Numbered from the stretch's first letter, positions 1-9,264 are shown. The stretch: 64,000 nucleotides of DNA from Corynebacterium auris (GCF_030408575.1 NZ_CP047047.1:2225275-2289274); one strand, 5' to 3'. A program made the numbers and translations. The notes: generated from the letters alone by a model not told the origin.

Positions 1-2
1 GC

Positions 3-743
3 GATATCCACCCCGGCGTCGAGATGGATTACGTGCTGGCCAACCCGCCGTTCAACATCAAGGACTGGGTCCGCAACACCGACGACAAGCGCTGGATCTA
101 CGGCGTGCCACCGGAGAAGAACGCGAACTTCGGCTGGATGCAGCACATCATTTCCAAACTCCGCCCCCAGGGCGAGGCGGGCGTGGTGATGGCCAACGGC
201 ACCATGACCTCGAACACCTCGGGCGAGGGCGAGATCCGCAAGAACATGCTCGAAGACGACATTGTCTCCTGCGTGATCACGCTGCCTTCCCAGCTCTTCC
301 GCGGCACCCAGATACCGGTGTGCGTATGGTTCTTTGCCAAGAACAAGGGCCCAGGTTCGAAGGGCACCATCGACCGCCGCGGGCAGTTCTTGCTTATCGA
401 CGCCCGCTCGCTCGGCCACATGATCGACCGCACCGAGCGTACGTTCTCGGACGAAGACATCCAGAAGATCGCGAACACGTTCCGCACCTGGCGCGGACGC
501 GAATCCGCCGAAGGCGAGTACGAAGATGTCCCCGGCTTCTGCAAATCGGTGCCGCTCGAGGAGATCCGCGAGGCAAACTACGCGCTCACCCCGGGCCGTT
601 ACGTCGGCTTCGCCGAAACCGAAGAGGACGACGAACCGATCGACGAGAAGATCGCACGCCTCACCGCCGAGCTCACCGCAGCCTTGGACGAATCGGCCCG
701 TCTCGATGCCGTCGTCCGCGAGCAGCTGGGGAGGTTGGGGTAG
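3..743 (+). CDS. hsdM: Type I R-M methyltransferase subunit HsdM, 3' part
   Basis: Modification subunit of a type I restriction-modification system; it transfers a methyl group to N6 of adenine within the HsdS-specified target. Only the C-terminal part is in the window (246 readable residues). The catalytic N6-adenine methyltransferase motif NPPF is at readable residues 14-17. The C-terminal helical tail, which contacts HsdS in this family, follows. The stop codon TAG shares one base with the GTG of hsdS, so M, S and R form one operon with translational coupling. One copy of the repeated 13-mer GCTTATCGACGCC lies at 392-404, encoding Leu-Ile-Asp-Ala. The identification is secure because of NPPF and the hsdS-hsdR neighbours; the missing 5' end prevents a check of the SAM-binding motif. 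Confidence 0.95.
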   Translation, partial: DIHPGVEMDYVLANPPFNIKDWVRNTDDKRWIYGVPPEKNANFGWMQHIISKLRPQGEAGVVMANGTMTSNTSGEGEIRKNMLEDDIVSCVITLPSQLFRGTQIPVCVWFFAKNKGPGSKGTIDRRGQFLLIDARSLGHMIDRTERTFSDEDIQKIANTFRTWRGRESAEGEYEDVPGFCKSVPLEEIREANYALTPGRYVGFAETEEDDEPIDEKIARLTAELTAALDESARLDAVVREQLGRLG

Positions 744-1939
744 TGGCGACCATTCGAGATCTGTGCCTGACGATCGGGTCAGGTGCGACGCCGAGCCGGA
801 AGCAAAACGAATTCTTTTCAGGCAGTATCCCTTGGTTGAAGACTAAGGAACTTGCTGATGCTGAAATCCTGGACACGGAAGAGCACATCTCGGAACGTGC
901 ATTGGCTGAATCCTCATGCAAGCTCCTGCCGCCTGGGACCGTTGTGATGGCTATGTACGGCGCGACGGTTGGCAGACTGGGAGTGATGGGCCGGGAGATG
1001 ACGACTAACCAGGCTTGTTGCGCAATGGTGGCAGATCCCAAACTGCTCGATAACCGTTACTTGTTCTATTGGCTAAAGAACAGCCGTAGGCGGATCCGCG
1101 ATCTAAGTAACGGAGCTGCGCAACAGAACCTAAGCGTGAGAACCATCGGGGCGATAGAGATAGATCCCCCACCAATCGAAATTCAAGCTCGCATAGGTGC
1201 CGTTCTCAGATCCCTCGACGACAAGATCGCGGCGAATTCTCACACAGTTAAGATGGCCCTTCAGCTCCAACTCGCGGTTTGGCAAACACACACCGAGAAC
1301 GCAGATCTGATCCCGCTTGTCGAAGTGGCCGGACCGGTTTTGGGAGGCACTCCGCCGCGTAAAGACGAAGCCAGTTGGAACGGGGGTCACAAGTGGGCTT
1401 CCGTTGCCGATATAACCGCAAGTCCAAGATCCCACCTACTGACTACTGTCGAAACGATTTCGGATGTGGCTGCGAAAAAGAAGCGGTTTTCGCCCTTGCC
1501 TGCAGGGTCCGTCTTGCTGTCAGCTCGCGGCACCGTTGGAAGCGTAGTTTCGATAGTAGGTCCAACATCATTCAACCAATCGGCTTACGGGTTCGAGGCT
1601 AAGCCAGGATTCGATGCTGCACTCCGTCTAGCTGTCATGTCGGCGGTTAAAGAATTGCGGGCCAAATCCCACGGGTCGGTTTTCTCTACAATTACGAAAA
1701 CACAAATACAGGAAGCCTTAGTTCCGTCTGTATTCAGTGATCACGCGCAGCCCCTCCACCGAAAGCTCAACACTTTGGAGGACTTGATTGTCGCGCTCGA
1801 GAGAGAGAACCTTATCCTCGCCAAAACCCGCGATGAGCTGCTTCCGCTCCTCATGAGTGGAAAGATCACGGTGAAGGAAGCGGAGCAGGAAGCCACCGCT
1901 GCTGGCCCGGATATTGCAGGTGAGGAGAGCGAGGCGTAA
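743..1939 (+). CDS. hsdS: Type I R-M specificity subunit HsdS
   Basis: Recognises the bipartite DNA target for both methylation and restriction. The 398-residue protein shows the usual two target-recognition-domain layout: TRD1 about 1-150, a conserved helical spacer about 150-190 (PPIEIQARIGAVLRSLDDKI), TRD2 about 200-340 and a second spacer ending in LAKTRDELLPLLMSGKI. I chose the GTG at 743 because it overlaps the hsdM stop and has GGAGG-like bases just upstream. Base composition is visibly less GC-rich than the core genes, as is common for exchangeable specificity subunits. The target sequence cannot be deduced from the protein alone. Confidence 0.93.
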   Translation: MATIRDLCLTIGSGATPSRKQNEFFSGSIPWLKTKELADAEILDTEEHISERALAESSCKLLPPGTVVMAMYGATVGRLGVMGREMTTNQACCAMVADPKLLDNRYLFYWLKNSRRRIRDLSNGAAQQNLSVRTIGAIEIDPPPIEIQARIGAVLRSLDDKIAANSHTVKMALQLQLAVWQTHTENADLIPLVEVAGPVLGGTPPRKDEASWNGGHKWASVADITASPRSHLLTTVETISDVAAKKKRFSPLPAGSVLLSARGTVGSVVSIVGPTSFNQSAYGFEAKPGFDAALRLAVMSAVKELRAKSHGSVFSTITKTQIQEALVPSVFSDHAQPLHRKLNTLEDLIVALERENLILAKTRDELLPLLMSGKITVKEAEQEATAAGPDIAGEESEA

Positions 1940-1943
1940 CACC

Positions 1944-4900
1944 ATGGTCTACAGCGAGGCAGCATTCGAAGTCGACGCGCTCGACTTGCTCGGCGAGCTC
2001 GAGTGGAAGCCGGTCAACGGCAAAGAACTCGCTCCCGGCAGCGGTGAGCGTGACAGTTGGCGCGACATCGTGCTTCGTGGCCGCCTCCTCAACGCTCTGC
2101 GCAACCTCAACCCCGACGTACCGGACGAGTATTTGCAGCAAGCGATGGCTGAGGTGGTTACTGCGCAGTCGCAGAGCGCTATCGCTGAGAACCGCCGTCT
2201 GCACGAGATCTTGGTCGAGGGGTACCGCGGCATCGAGTACTATGACGCCGACGGGAAGCGTCAGAACCCGACCATCACCTTCTTTTCCCGCGACCCGTCG
2301 AAGAACGATTACATCGCGGCCAACCAGATCACCATCCGGAATCTGGATAAGGAGCGACGGTTTGACGTTGTGCTGTACGTCAACGGGATGCCGCTAGCGA
2401 TCATCGAGTTGAAACAGTCCGGTTCCACGGCCACCGTCGAGAATGCGTTCAACCAGCTCCGAACCTACGTTGAAGAATTCCCGATGGCGTTCCGCTTCGC
2501 CAACATCGTCGTAGCCTCCGATGGCATCGATGCCATCTACGGCACGCCATTCACCCCGCGCGAGCACATGAGCACATGGCGTGTCGACGATGACGGGGAA
2601 CCATTTGAACAAGGTCCCCTCGTCATCGTTGACGGCGAGCAGATGACCGAGTTCGACATGCTCATGTGGGGCCTGTTCAACGTAGAGCGCTTCGGCCAGA
2701 TCTTCGTGGATTTCACCGCGTTCGATGAAATCGACGGGGAACTACGCATGCGTGTTGCTAAACCACACCAGTACTTCGCCGTGACCAAGGCTGCTGGCAG
2801 AACCATCCAAGCCGCCCGCAGCGATAAAAAAGCAGGCGTGGTGTGGCACACCACCGGCTCCGGTAAGTCCATGGAAATGGAGATGTACACCGCGAAGATC
2901 ATGCGCGACTCGCGCTTGGATTCACCGACTATTGTTGTGCTGAATGACCGCAATGAGCTGGACAAGCAGCTTTTTGACACATTTTCGGTCTCAACCCTGC
3001 TGCCCGAAGATCCAATTCACATTTCAAGCCGAGAAGACTTGCGCGAGCAGCTGAGTCAGCGCCGATCCGGTGGAATCTACTTTGCCACCCTGCAGAAATT
3101 TGGTCTGCAGGGTGCGAAGGAGGAACGCGAGCTGCAACACCCGGTGCTCTCAGAACGCCACAACATCGTGGTGATTTCGGATGAAGCGCACCGCTCCCAC
3201 TACGGCTTCGGTGACACGAACGCGGACGGCTACGCTCATCACCTGCGCACAGCGCTGCCAAACGCCACCATGATCGCGTTCACCGGCACCCCGATTGACG
3301 AGTGGGACAGAAACACCCGCGAAGTCTTCGGCGGCGAGATCGACGTGTACGACATGAACCGCGCTGTCGCGGACGGCGCGGTGGTTCCGGTCTACTTCGA
3401 GCCGCGGTTGATCCCGCTTGAACGCATCCAAGGGATCACCGATGACGAGATCGATGACGCAGCTGCGAACATTCTCGCGGACATCGACGACGACGATCGA
3501 GAGAAAGCGCAACGCTCCGTCGCGGTGCTGAATACCGTCTACGGTTCTGACCAGCGCCTGAGCGCTCTTGCGCAGGATTTCGTGCGCCACTGGGAGGACC
3601 GCCGAGAGAACATGCGTCAGTTCATCGGCGGGCCCGGTAAGGCAATGATCGTGGTGCAAACCCGCGACATAGCAGCCAACCTGTACGAGAAGATCATCGA
3701 ACTACGGCCGGATTGGCACGACGATGACGATCTCAAAGGCAAGCTTAAGGTCATCTACTCAGGTGCCGCCTCTGACCCGTCGCATCTGCAGAAGCACGTC
3801 CGCAACCAAAGCCGGATGGATGCGATCAAGGACCGGATGAAAGATGCCGATGACGAACTCGAAATCGCCATCGTGCAAGGCATGATGCTCACTGGGTTCG
3901 ATGCTCCCCCACTACACACGCTGTACCTTGACCGCCCCCTCAAGAGTGCGTTGTTGATGCAAACGCTCGCGCGTGTCAACCGCAAGTTCCGGCAAAAGGA
4001 AAGTGGGCTGTTGGTGGCGTACGCCCCGCTCATCGACAATCTTCAGGCGGCTATCGCGGAATTCACCAAGAGCTCGTCCGCCGAGGATGAAAAGGTGATC
4101 GGCCAAAGCATCGAGGAAGCGCTGGTGATCGTTCGCGGATTCGTCGAGAAGCTCAATGCCCTTGCAGGCGAGGAATGGCGCAAGCTCGAAGCCATCGGCG
4201 AGCAACGCCAAGCGCGCCTGCAGTTGCTGGCCAAATTACGCAATCCGCACACGGTTGATGAGAACGGGCGCTACCCGCTGGCAAAGGAGTTCAACTCTAA
4301 CGCCGGCAAGTTGGCAAGGGCGTGGGCGCTCGCGTCCGGGAGCCCGAATGCCAACGAGTACCGCGCCGACGTTCGGTTCTACTCGGACGTGCGCAACCAG
4401 CTGATCAAGATGGAAGCCGCCGATCGCCGGGCTAACGGGGAGCCGCTGAGCGAGGAGATCACCACCTTGCTCAGCCAACTCGTCGTGGAGTCCACAGCGT
4501 CCTCGCAGGTGATCGACGTCTACGGTGAGATCGGCCGCGAGCTACCCAACCTGCAGGACCTGAACATCGAGGCACTCAATCTCAAGTCCAGGGACGAATC
4601 CGAGACCGCATTGCTTATCGACGCCCTCCGGCGCGACCTCCTCCAAGAATCCCGCAACGCCACCGGCAACAATGAAGTGAGAGCAAAGCAGTTCTCCGAA
4701 CGTATCCGCGAACTGATGAACCGGTACACCAACCAGCAACTCACCTCGGCGGAAGTGATCGCCGAACTTATCGAGCTGTCCAAGGAGATCGTCGCGGAGA
4801 GCAATCGCGGTGAGCAGTTCAGCCCACCCTTAAGCAACGACGAGCTCGCGTTCTACGACGTGATGGCCACCAACGGGTCTGCCGGCGAAGCGCTCGAAGA

Positions 4901-5120
4901 CGACGTTCTGGCGCAGATCGCGCGCGAACTGGTGGCTGCCCTTCGACGCGACGCGAAAACGGACTGGACGGTACGCGACGACGTGCGCGCCAAGCTGCGC
5001 CGCTCCATCAGAACCCTGTTGCGCAAGCACAAGTACCCGCAGGAACAGCGCAACGAAGCCGTCGTGCTTGTGCTCGAGCAGATGGAGCGGTTTGCGCCGC
5101 GGTGGTCGGAGGCAGCGTAA
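1944..5120 (+). CDS. hsdR: Type I R-M restriction endonuclease subunit HsdR
   Basis: ATP-dependent translocase and nuclease of the type I complex. The 1058-residue length is normal for HsdR. The N-terminal PD-(D/E)xK nuclease domain has IIELKQ near residue 152. A superfamily 2 helicase core follows: Walker A TTGSGKS near 305, the DEAH box near 412, the motif GTP near 452, and a later region LDRPLKSALLMQTLARVNR resembling motif VI. The C-terminal helical domain would bind HsdM/HsdS. The ATG at 1944 lies four bases after the hsdS stop. The stop TAA shares its last A with the ATG of the next gene, so the Abi-like gene is part of the same transcript. No inactivating change is visible. Confidence 0.95.
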   Translation: MVYSEAAFEVDALDLLGELEWKPVNGKELAPGSGERDSWRDIVLRGRLLNALRNLNPDVPDEYLQQAMAEVVTAQSQSAIAENRRLHEILVEGYRGIEYYDADGKRQNPTITFFSRDPSKNDYIAANQITIRNLDKERRFDVVLYVNGMPLAIIELKQSGSTATVENAFNQLRTYVEEFPMAFRFANIVVASDGIDAIYGTPFTPREHMSTWRVDDDGEPFEQGPLVIVDGEQMTEFDMLMWGLFNVERFGQIFVDFTAFDEIDGELRMRVAKPHQYFAVTKAAGRTIQAARSDKKAGVVWHTTGSGKSMEMEMYTAKIMRDSRLDSPTIVVLNDRNELDKQLFDTFSVSTLLPEDPIHISSREDLREQLSQRRSGGIYFATLQKFGLQGAKEERELQHPVLSERHNIVVISDEAHRSHYGFGDTNADGYAHHLRTALPNATMIAFTGTPIDEWDRNTREVFGGEIDVYDMNRAVADGAVVPVYFEPRLIPLERIQGITDDEIDDAAANILADIDDDDREKAQRSVAVLNTVYGSDQRLSALAQDFVRHWEDRRENMRQFIGGPGKAMIVVQTRDIAANLYEKIIELRPDWHDDDDLKGKLKVIYSGAASDPSHLQKHVRNQSRMDAIKDRMKDADDELEIAIVQGMMLTGFDAPPLHTLYLDRPLKSALLMQTLARVNRKFRQKESGLLVAYAPLIDNLQAAIAEFTKSSSAEDEKVIGQSIEEALVIVRGFVEKLNALAGEEWRKLEAIGEQRQARLQLLAKLRNPHTVDENGRYPLAKEFNSNAGKLARAWALASGSPNANEYRADVRFYSDVRNQLIKMEAADRRANGEPLSEEITTLLSQLVVESTASSQVIDVYGEIGRELPNLQDLNIEALNLKSRDESETALLIDALRRDLLQESRNATGNNEVRAKQFSERIRELMNRYTNQQLTSAEVIAELIELSKEIVAESNRGEQFSPPLSNDELAFYDVMATNGSAGEALEDDVLAQIARELVAALRRDAKTDWTVRDDVRAKLRRSIRTLLRKHKYPQEQRNEAVVLVLEQMERFAPRWSEAA

Positions 5121-5773
5121 TGACAACAATGCTGCTCAAGTATCGCGAAGTCGATTTCGAACGCCTTCAGCATTTCGACGATAGCAATTGGGAGGGACTG
5201 CTTTTGGAACAGCAACGGTTCGATAGAGCAGTTCTAGCGGAGGATTTAGGGGATGTAGTCGGATCTCTCAAGACGATGATTGAAAGCATCTCCAAAACAG
5301 TTCTGGAACTAGGAGGGGAATCCCCGAACAACAAAACGACATTTCCTGTAGTTTTTCAATCAGCGCACGCCAAACTGCTCGATCAATCGATTGAAGGGCA
5401 CAACGTTAAGGGGCCCTCCAGAAATGTCCTTGAGCAGGCAAGGAAGATGATTCTTTCCTTAGACGAGATACGAAACCAATCTGGCTCTGGGCACGGCCGA
5501 ACTATCTTGCCCGACATTAAGCTCGACACAGTTGAGGTTCTTTCCGCAATTGCATTTTCATGGATTCACTGGGGGCTTCCACGTATCGACAAATTCGCAG
5601 AAGGTCGGCCTGATGTTCTTATCAGGGATTTGATAGTGATAAACAACACTTTCACCCGTGGGCTGCTGGTCAATCGGCTGTTGGACGCCAACCTCGACAA
5701 GCTCGAGCCACAGCAGCAGAGAGAGAGATTGGACTTGCGGTCGCAAGACGCGGCATGCAGGGAACGTTCGTAG
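5120..5773 (+). CDS. Abortive-infection C-terminal-domain (Abi_C-like) protein, frame-truncated
   Basis: Coupled to hsdR by a TAATG overlap. Residues 90-150 carry LSLDEIRNQSGSGHGR, which matches the conserved core (RNxxGxxHG) of the abortive-infection C-terminal family PF14355, so an anti-phage role is likely. The 217-residue frame ends at 5773 in a low-complexity tail. The bases CAGCAGCAGAGAGAGAGA at about 5711-5728 include an AG-repeat. Removing one AG unit joins this frame to the 5755-6138 frame, giving one protein of about 338 residues. It is therefore either a phase-variable gene, a young pseudogene or a sequencing error. What is seen is the motif and the tract; the defence role is inferred from family and context. 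Confidence 0.75.
   Translation: MTTMLLKYREVDFERLQHFDDSNWEGLLLEQQRFDRAVLAEDLGDVVGSLKTMIESISKTVLELGGESPNNKTTFPVVFQSAHAKLLDQSIEGHNVKGPSRNVLEQARKMILSLDEIRNQSGSGHGRTILPDIKLDTVEVLSAIAFSWIHWGLPRIDKFAEGRPDVLIRDLIVINNTFTRGLLVNRLLDANLDKLEPQQQRERLDLRSQDAACRERS
5718..5728 (+). repeat. AG dinucleotide tract at the Abi frameshift
   Basis: AGAGAGAGAGA directly after CAGCAGC. With five AG units the Abi gene stops at 5773. With four units the frame runs on as QQQREIGLAVARRGMQG to the stop at 6138. Dinucleotide slippage is a known phase-variation mechanism; here it is an inference from the frames. Confidence 0.6.
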
Positions 5774-6138
5774 TTTGGGGCGATGGAGTCGAAGATTGTG
5801 CGAGATCCGACTCAATCAAGGACTGGCCAGTCGGTTATCGCGAGGGTGTCTTTCAAGGTCTTTACACCGACAAATTCGGAAATCTTCATGCAAATCTATC
5901 CTCGATTCTGGCCAGCCTGCGGGTCATTGATCCCATCCCAGACATCGAGGAACTCGTGAAAGAAACAGTAGAAGCGTGTAAAGCCTCGGTACCCCTTCAC
6001 CCCGAACGAGCATGGGACGACCTCGTCACGAGACAACGTCTGGATGCAGCCTTCCAACAGCAGATTGAACACCGAAATGCTGAGGAAGCTGAGCAGCTGC
6101 GGCAGCTAAAGGCCACACTTGGGTTACCTCCCTTCTAA
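5755..6138 (+). CDS. C-terminal part of the split Abi-like protein (or separate small gene)
   Basis: The 127-residue frame starts at an ATG that overlaps the end of the upstream Abi_C-like frame, but no Shine-Dalgarno sequence precedes that ATG. The frame is also open upstream of it (IGLAVARRGMQGTF), which fits a continuous protein broken by the AG tract better than an independent gene. The sequence continues as soluble mixed alpha/beta and ends in a glutamate- and glutamine-rich helix (about residues 95-125). No motif of known function is recognised. The gene stops 24 bases before the convergent ATPase gene. If the frameshift is real and fixed, this segment is probably not translated. Confidence 0.5.
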   Translation: MQGTFVVWGDGVEDCARSDSIKDWPVGYREGVFQGLYTDKFGNLHANLSSILASLRVIDPIPDIEELVKETVEACKASVPLHPERAWDDLVTRQRLDAAFQQQIEHRNAEEAEQLRQLKATLGLPPF

Positions 6139-6162
6139 CGTGCGGTGCGCCGTGCATTTTTG

Positions 6163-7383
6163 CTACGGACCCAAAGCCCCAATAGGAATTACTGCAACCC
6201 CGTCGCTCCGGCGTAGTGCGGGTCCTCCCGAGGTGATGACCACCAAGGCTGGGTCGTCCTCAAGGTGCCCTGCAAACCGCTTGAGTGTGCCGGCTGCATG
6301 CTCAATCACCTCCGGGGTGTAGCCCAATTTCACTTCAACAAGCACGTCTCGGCCGCCAACGTTCGCGACAGCGTCGACCTCTAGTTTCGTGTTTAGCCGA
6401 GCGTGGTACACCGTTCTTCCAGTTAGCGCACGAAGTTCGTGCACCACTAATGACTCAAAGAGTTGGCCGAAGTAAGCGGGATCCCGAAGTAGATGCTCAG
6501 GCCCTCGGTCCAACGCTGCCATAGCAAAGCTGGGATCAGCGAGATGGCGTTTCGGTGCCTTCCTCAACGTCGCCTTGGAACGTAAGTGCGTGAACCAAGC
6601 AGGCTGATCCACGGAGACGAAGATCCTCGCAAGAGCGTCGAGATAGTCGCGTGTTGTTTCCCGTGAGGTATCTGAATCTGTGGCGATGGTTTGCAGCTCC
6701 AGTTCGGTGCCCACACCACGAGCTAACGAACGGATCATTCTCCGCACTCGCTCTGAATCACGATTCACGCCGCCAACTGTGTGGATGTCCACGTCCGCAA
6801 CGGTTTGTACGTAGTCCCGGACGTTCTCCAACGAATCATCAGTCGGGAGACCAACGTTGTAAGGAAGGCCGCCCCGGCACACGCGTTCCGCCAATTGAGG
6901 CAGTGTTAAGTCCGGTGTCGAAAACGGCAATGGGTCACCTGCAACCGCAGCGGCAAGTGAAACCGACCCATCCGATTCCCCGGTTTCAAAGAGGGTCATA
7001 GTCGACATCGTCATTCGCGCGAACCGGCCCGCACCCGAGTGGCTCGTCGCGTCCGCCCCAGGGGCCGTGGACCCGGTGAAGATGAACTGCCCCTTCGCCT
7101 GACGTTCATCAATAACGTGCCGCGCGAAATCCCACAATCTCGGCTGCAACTGCCATTCGTCGATGAGTCGCGGTGTGGCACCTTCAAGCAGTAGCCGCGG
7201 GTCGTTATCCATAGCGAGGGTGACTCCGGGATCAGTCTCTACATCAAGAAAACTCGCTGCTTGCTGTTTCGCCGTCTCTGTTTTCCCACAGCCTTTCGGC
7301 CCCTGTATAAGGACACCACCCTGTCTGCGGAGCGATCGCTCCAATTCGGCATCCGCCAATCGTGGAATATACCCGTTCACCAT
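6163..7383 (-). CDS. AAA-type ATPase with DUF4143 C-terminal domain
   Basis: A 406-residue protein of the AAA_14/DUF4143 type. Walker A GPKGCGKTE is near residues 29-37, a Walker B-like LIDEW near 94-98, and a sensor-like FIFTGS near 120. The C-terminal half carries the DUF4143 fold ending in a restriction-endonuclease-like strand pattern (LEVDAVANVGGRDVLVEVKLGY). These proteins are common in accessory regions and their substrate is not established. The ATG at 7383 follows a possible -10 TACTAT closely, so the mRNA may be nearly leaderless. Four 23-bp direct repeats lie immediately upstream, suggesting dedicated regulation. It sits in a defence cluster but is convergent to the R-M operon. Confidence 0.85.
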   Translation of the reverse strand: MVNGYIPRLADAELERSLRRQGGVLIQGPKGCGKTETAKQQAASFLDVETDPGVTLAMDNDPRLLLEGATPRLIDEWQLQPRLWDFARHVIDERQAKGQFIFTGSTAPGADATSHSGAGRFARMTMSTMTLFETGESDGSVSLAAAVAGDPLPFSTPDLTLPQLAERVCRGGLPYNVGLPTDDSLENVRDYVQTVADVDIHTVGGVNRDSERVRRMIRSLARGVGTELELQTIATDSDTSRETTRDYLDALARIFVSVDQPAWFTHLRSKATLRKAPKRHLADPSFAMAALDRGPEHLLRDPAYFGQLFESLVVHELRALTGRTVYHARLNTKLEVDAVANVGGRDVLVEVKLGYTPEVIEHAAGTLKRFAGHLEDDPALVVITSGGPALRRSDGVAVIPIGALGP

Positions 7384-7414
7384 ATGGCAGCATAGTAGCA
7401 GCTACGAGCACCTA

Positions 7415-7499
7415 CATGGCGTTTTGAAAGGGGCTTGCTTGGCGTTTTGAAAACAGACCACTTGGCGTTTTGAAAGCGGTTTACTTGGCATTTGGGAAA
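7415..7499. repeat. Four direct repeats with exact 23-bp period upstream of the ATPase
   Basis: The 13-mer TGGCGTTTTGAAA begins at 7417, 7440 and 7463, and a degenerate copy (TGGCATTTGGGAAA) begins at 7486. Copies 2 to 4 are also preceded by CT. The bases between copies vary. The array ends about 30 bp from the ATPase start codon, on its promoter side, so it looks like an array of protein-binding sites on one face of the DNA. Units and intervals are too short for a CRISPR array. Confidence 0.85.
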
Positions 7500-7537
7500 C
7501 GGGGCGGGCCAGAGGCTCGTCGATAGGCAAAGGCCCC

Positions 7538-9124
7538 TTACTTCTCCCGCATCGAACTCGGTGCGGTGAGGGCCTTGCGGTCGCGCGCGAGGATGAGGCG
7601 GTCCAGGTCCGCGATCACCGCATCGACGTCCGCGGGGTTGTACTTGCGCTCGCGGCGCGCCAGCTGCAGTTCGCGGCTGGCAGCGCGCAACGCGACCTCC
7701 TGCAACCGCGCAGCCCCCGCGCGGGCACGGTCGAAGGCAGCCTTGCGTTCCTCCGAACCCTCGGGGTCCTGCAGGCGCTGCTCCGCGATCGAGTCGAGGC
7801 GCTCCTGCATCATCGCGTACGCCTCCGGCGCGTACTCCTCGCCGTGCTGCTTCACGGCCGTGCGCGCCGCGTCGAAGGCGCGCTGGTTCAGCTCCTCGAG
7901 CGCCTTGTCGCCGGCGGGGCCGTTTTGCAGGTCAAGCTTATCGACGAGCCACGGCAGCAACAGCCCCGGCACCACCATCGTGCAGGTGAGCACGGTCAAC
8001 GCGATGACAGAGAGCTCGTGGTGGTAGCTCGTCGCCGACGCTGGGATCGCCAGCACGAGCGCCAGCGTGACCAGCCCGCGCATGCCCGCCCACGCCATGA
8101 GCAAGACCTCCTGCAGGCGCAGCGGGGAGACGTTGGTGTGGTGCTTTTTCTGGTTGATCTTGTACAGCACCCACATCCAGACAAAGCGCACCGCGAACGC
8201 GACGACGGACAGGACCACGCCCACCTTCACCGCCTGCCAGATGTGCGTGCCGGCGGTGCCGAGCGCGTCGCGCACACTCATGCCGATCAGGCCGAACGCC
8301 ACGCCGGTGAACAGCAGTTCCACCGTCTCCCAGAAAAAGTGTCCGGTGAGACGGTCCTCGGCGGTCATGGCCGAGCGCGAGGACATCTCCACCGCGGCGA
8401 TGACGATCGCGATGACGCTGGAGGCGTGAATGGCCTCGCAGCCGGCATAAATGGCGAATGGGAGCACCCAGGTAAACGCGGTGCGAATCACGGAATCGGG
8501 TACGGAATTGGCGAACATGGCGGCCAACCTGCCCACGACCAGGCCGATCAGCACCGCGGCGATGGCGGTGTAAAGGAACTGCAGGGCGCCTTTGCCGAAG
8601 TCGACCTCGCCGTGCGCGACCGCGGCTGCCATGGCGACGTTGAAGGTCACGATAGAGGCGGCGTCGTTGAACAGCCCCTCCGTCTGCAGCGTGCCGGTGA
8701 TGCGCTTCGGGATGCCCGCCGGGCCCGCCACTGCGTCTACCGCCACCGGATCCGGCGGGGCGATCGCGGCGGCGAGCACCATCGCGGTAGCTAGGCTCAG
8801 CCCCGGCAGCATCGACATCGCCGTGGCGGTCAGCGCCGCGACGGTGAGGAATACCAGGATGACCGACATGGTCAGCACCACGTTGAGCTGGGAGCCGATT
8901 TGCCCCCAGCTCGTGCGCCGGGCTAGCGACCACAGCAGCGGCGGCAGGAAGATCGGCAGGATCAGGTGCGGATCGATGGACACCGTGTCGATGCCGGGGA
9001 TAAAGATCACCGGCGCGACCACCACGGTCAGAAGCGCCGGCCACGGCAGGCCGGTGCGCTCACCTACGGCGGCGACGAGGACGGTGGCCAGCAGCAGGCC
9101 GATTAATGCTATGAAAGTTCCCAC
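7538..9124 (-). CDS. CPA1-type Na+/H+ antiporter
   Basis: A cation/proton exchanger of the plasma membrane for pH and sodium homeostasis. The 528-residue protein has about twelve hydrophobic segments in residues 1-400 and a cytoplasmic, charged, helical tail of about 130 residues. The family-typical acidic region is seen in AAAIAPPDPVAVDA (about 120-133) and LQTEGLFNDAASIV (about 146-159), where the paired aspartates of CPA1 exchangers sit. Start is GTG at 9124. It stands alone between the defence genes and is transcribed away from the Abi_2-like gene. One copy of the 10-mer CTTATCGACG lies within it at 7937-7946. The substrate (Na+, K+ or Li+) cannot be told from sequence. Confidence 0.9.
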   Translation of the reverse strand: MGTFIALIGLLLATVLVAAVGERTGLPWPALLTVVVAPVIFIPGIDTVSIDPHLILPIFLPPLLWSLARRTSWGQIGSQLNVVLTMSVILVFLTVAALTATAMSMLPGLSLATAMVLAAAIAPPDPVAVDAVAGPAGIPKRITGTLQTEGLFNDAASIVTFNVAMAAAVAHGEVDFGKGALQFLYTAIAAVLIGLVVGRLAAMFANSVPDSVIRTAFTWVLPFAIYAGCEAIHASSVIAIVIAAVEMSSRSAMTAEDRLTGHFFWETVELLFTGVAFGLIGMSVRDALGTAGTHIWQAVKVGVVLSVVAFAVRFVWMWVLYKINQKKHHTNVSPLRLQEVLLMAWAGMRGLVTLALVLAIPASATSYHHELSVIALTVLTCTMVVPGLLLPWLVDKLDLQNGPAGDKALEELNQRAFDAARTAVKQHGEEYAPEAYAMMQERLDSIAEQRLQDPEGSEERKAAFDRARAGAARLQEVALRAASRELQLARRERKYNPADVDAVIADLDRLILARDRKALTAPSSMREK

Positions 9125-9168
9125 GGTGGGTCAGTTGACGGTTTCCGATATACGCCCCGCTGCTCTGG

Positions 9169-9197
9169 TTGACTCGGCTCGCTTGCGTTATTATCCT
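9169..9197 (+). promoter_or_regulatory. Predicted promoter of the Abi_2-like gene
   Basis: TTGACT (9169-9174), a 17-bp spacer, then TATCCT (9192-9197). It resembles a housekeeping promoter and is correctly oriented for the gene starting at 9282. Confidence 0.5.
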
Positions 9198-9213
9198 TGT
9201 GTTCATCAGCTGG

Positions 9214-9244
9214 CCAGGAGGCGTGGTTATTTTCCACAACCTGG
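9214..9244 (+). promoter_or_regulatory. Hairpin in the 5' leader of the Abi_2-like gene
   Basis: CCAGG (9214-9218) pairs with CCTGG (9240-9244), and GTGG (9223-9226) with CCAC (9234-9237). It lies between the predicted promoter and the G10 tract. A regulatory role is speculative. Confidence 0.35.
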
Positions 9245-9264
9245 TCGGCGTCTTGCTTTATAAA

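Noticed and set aside
7415..7499. CRISPR array
   Set aside because: The repeat core is 13 bases and the intervals are about 10, with no cas genes nearby; the period suits a protein-binding array.
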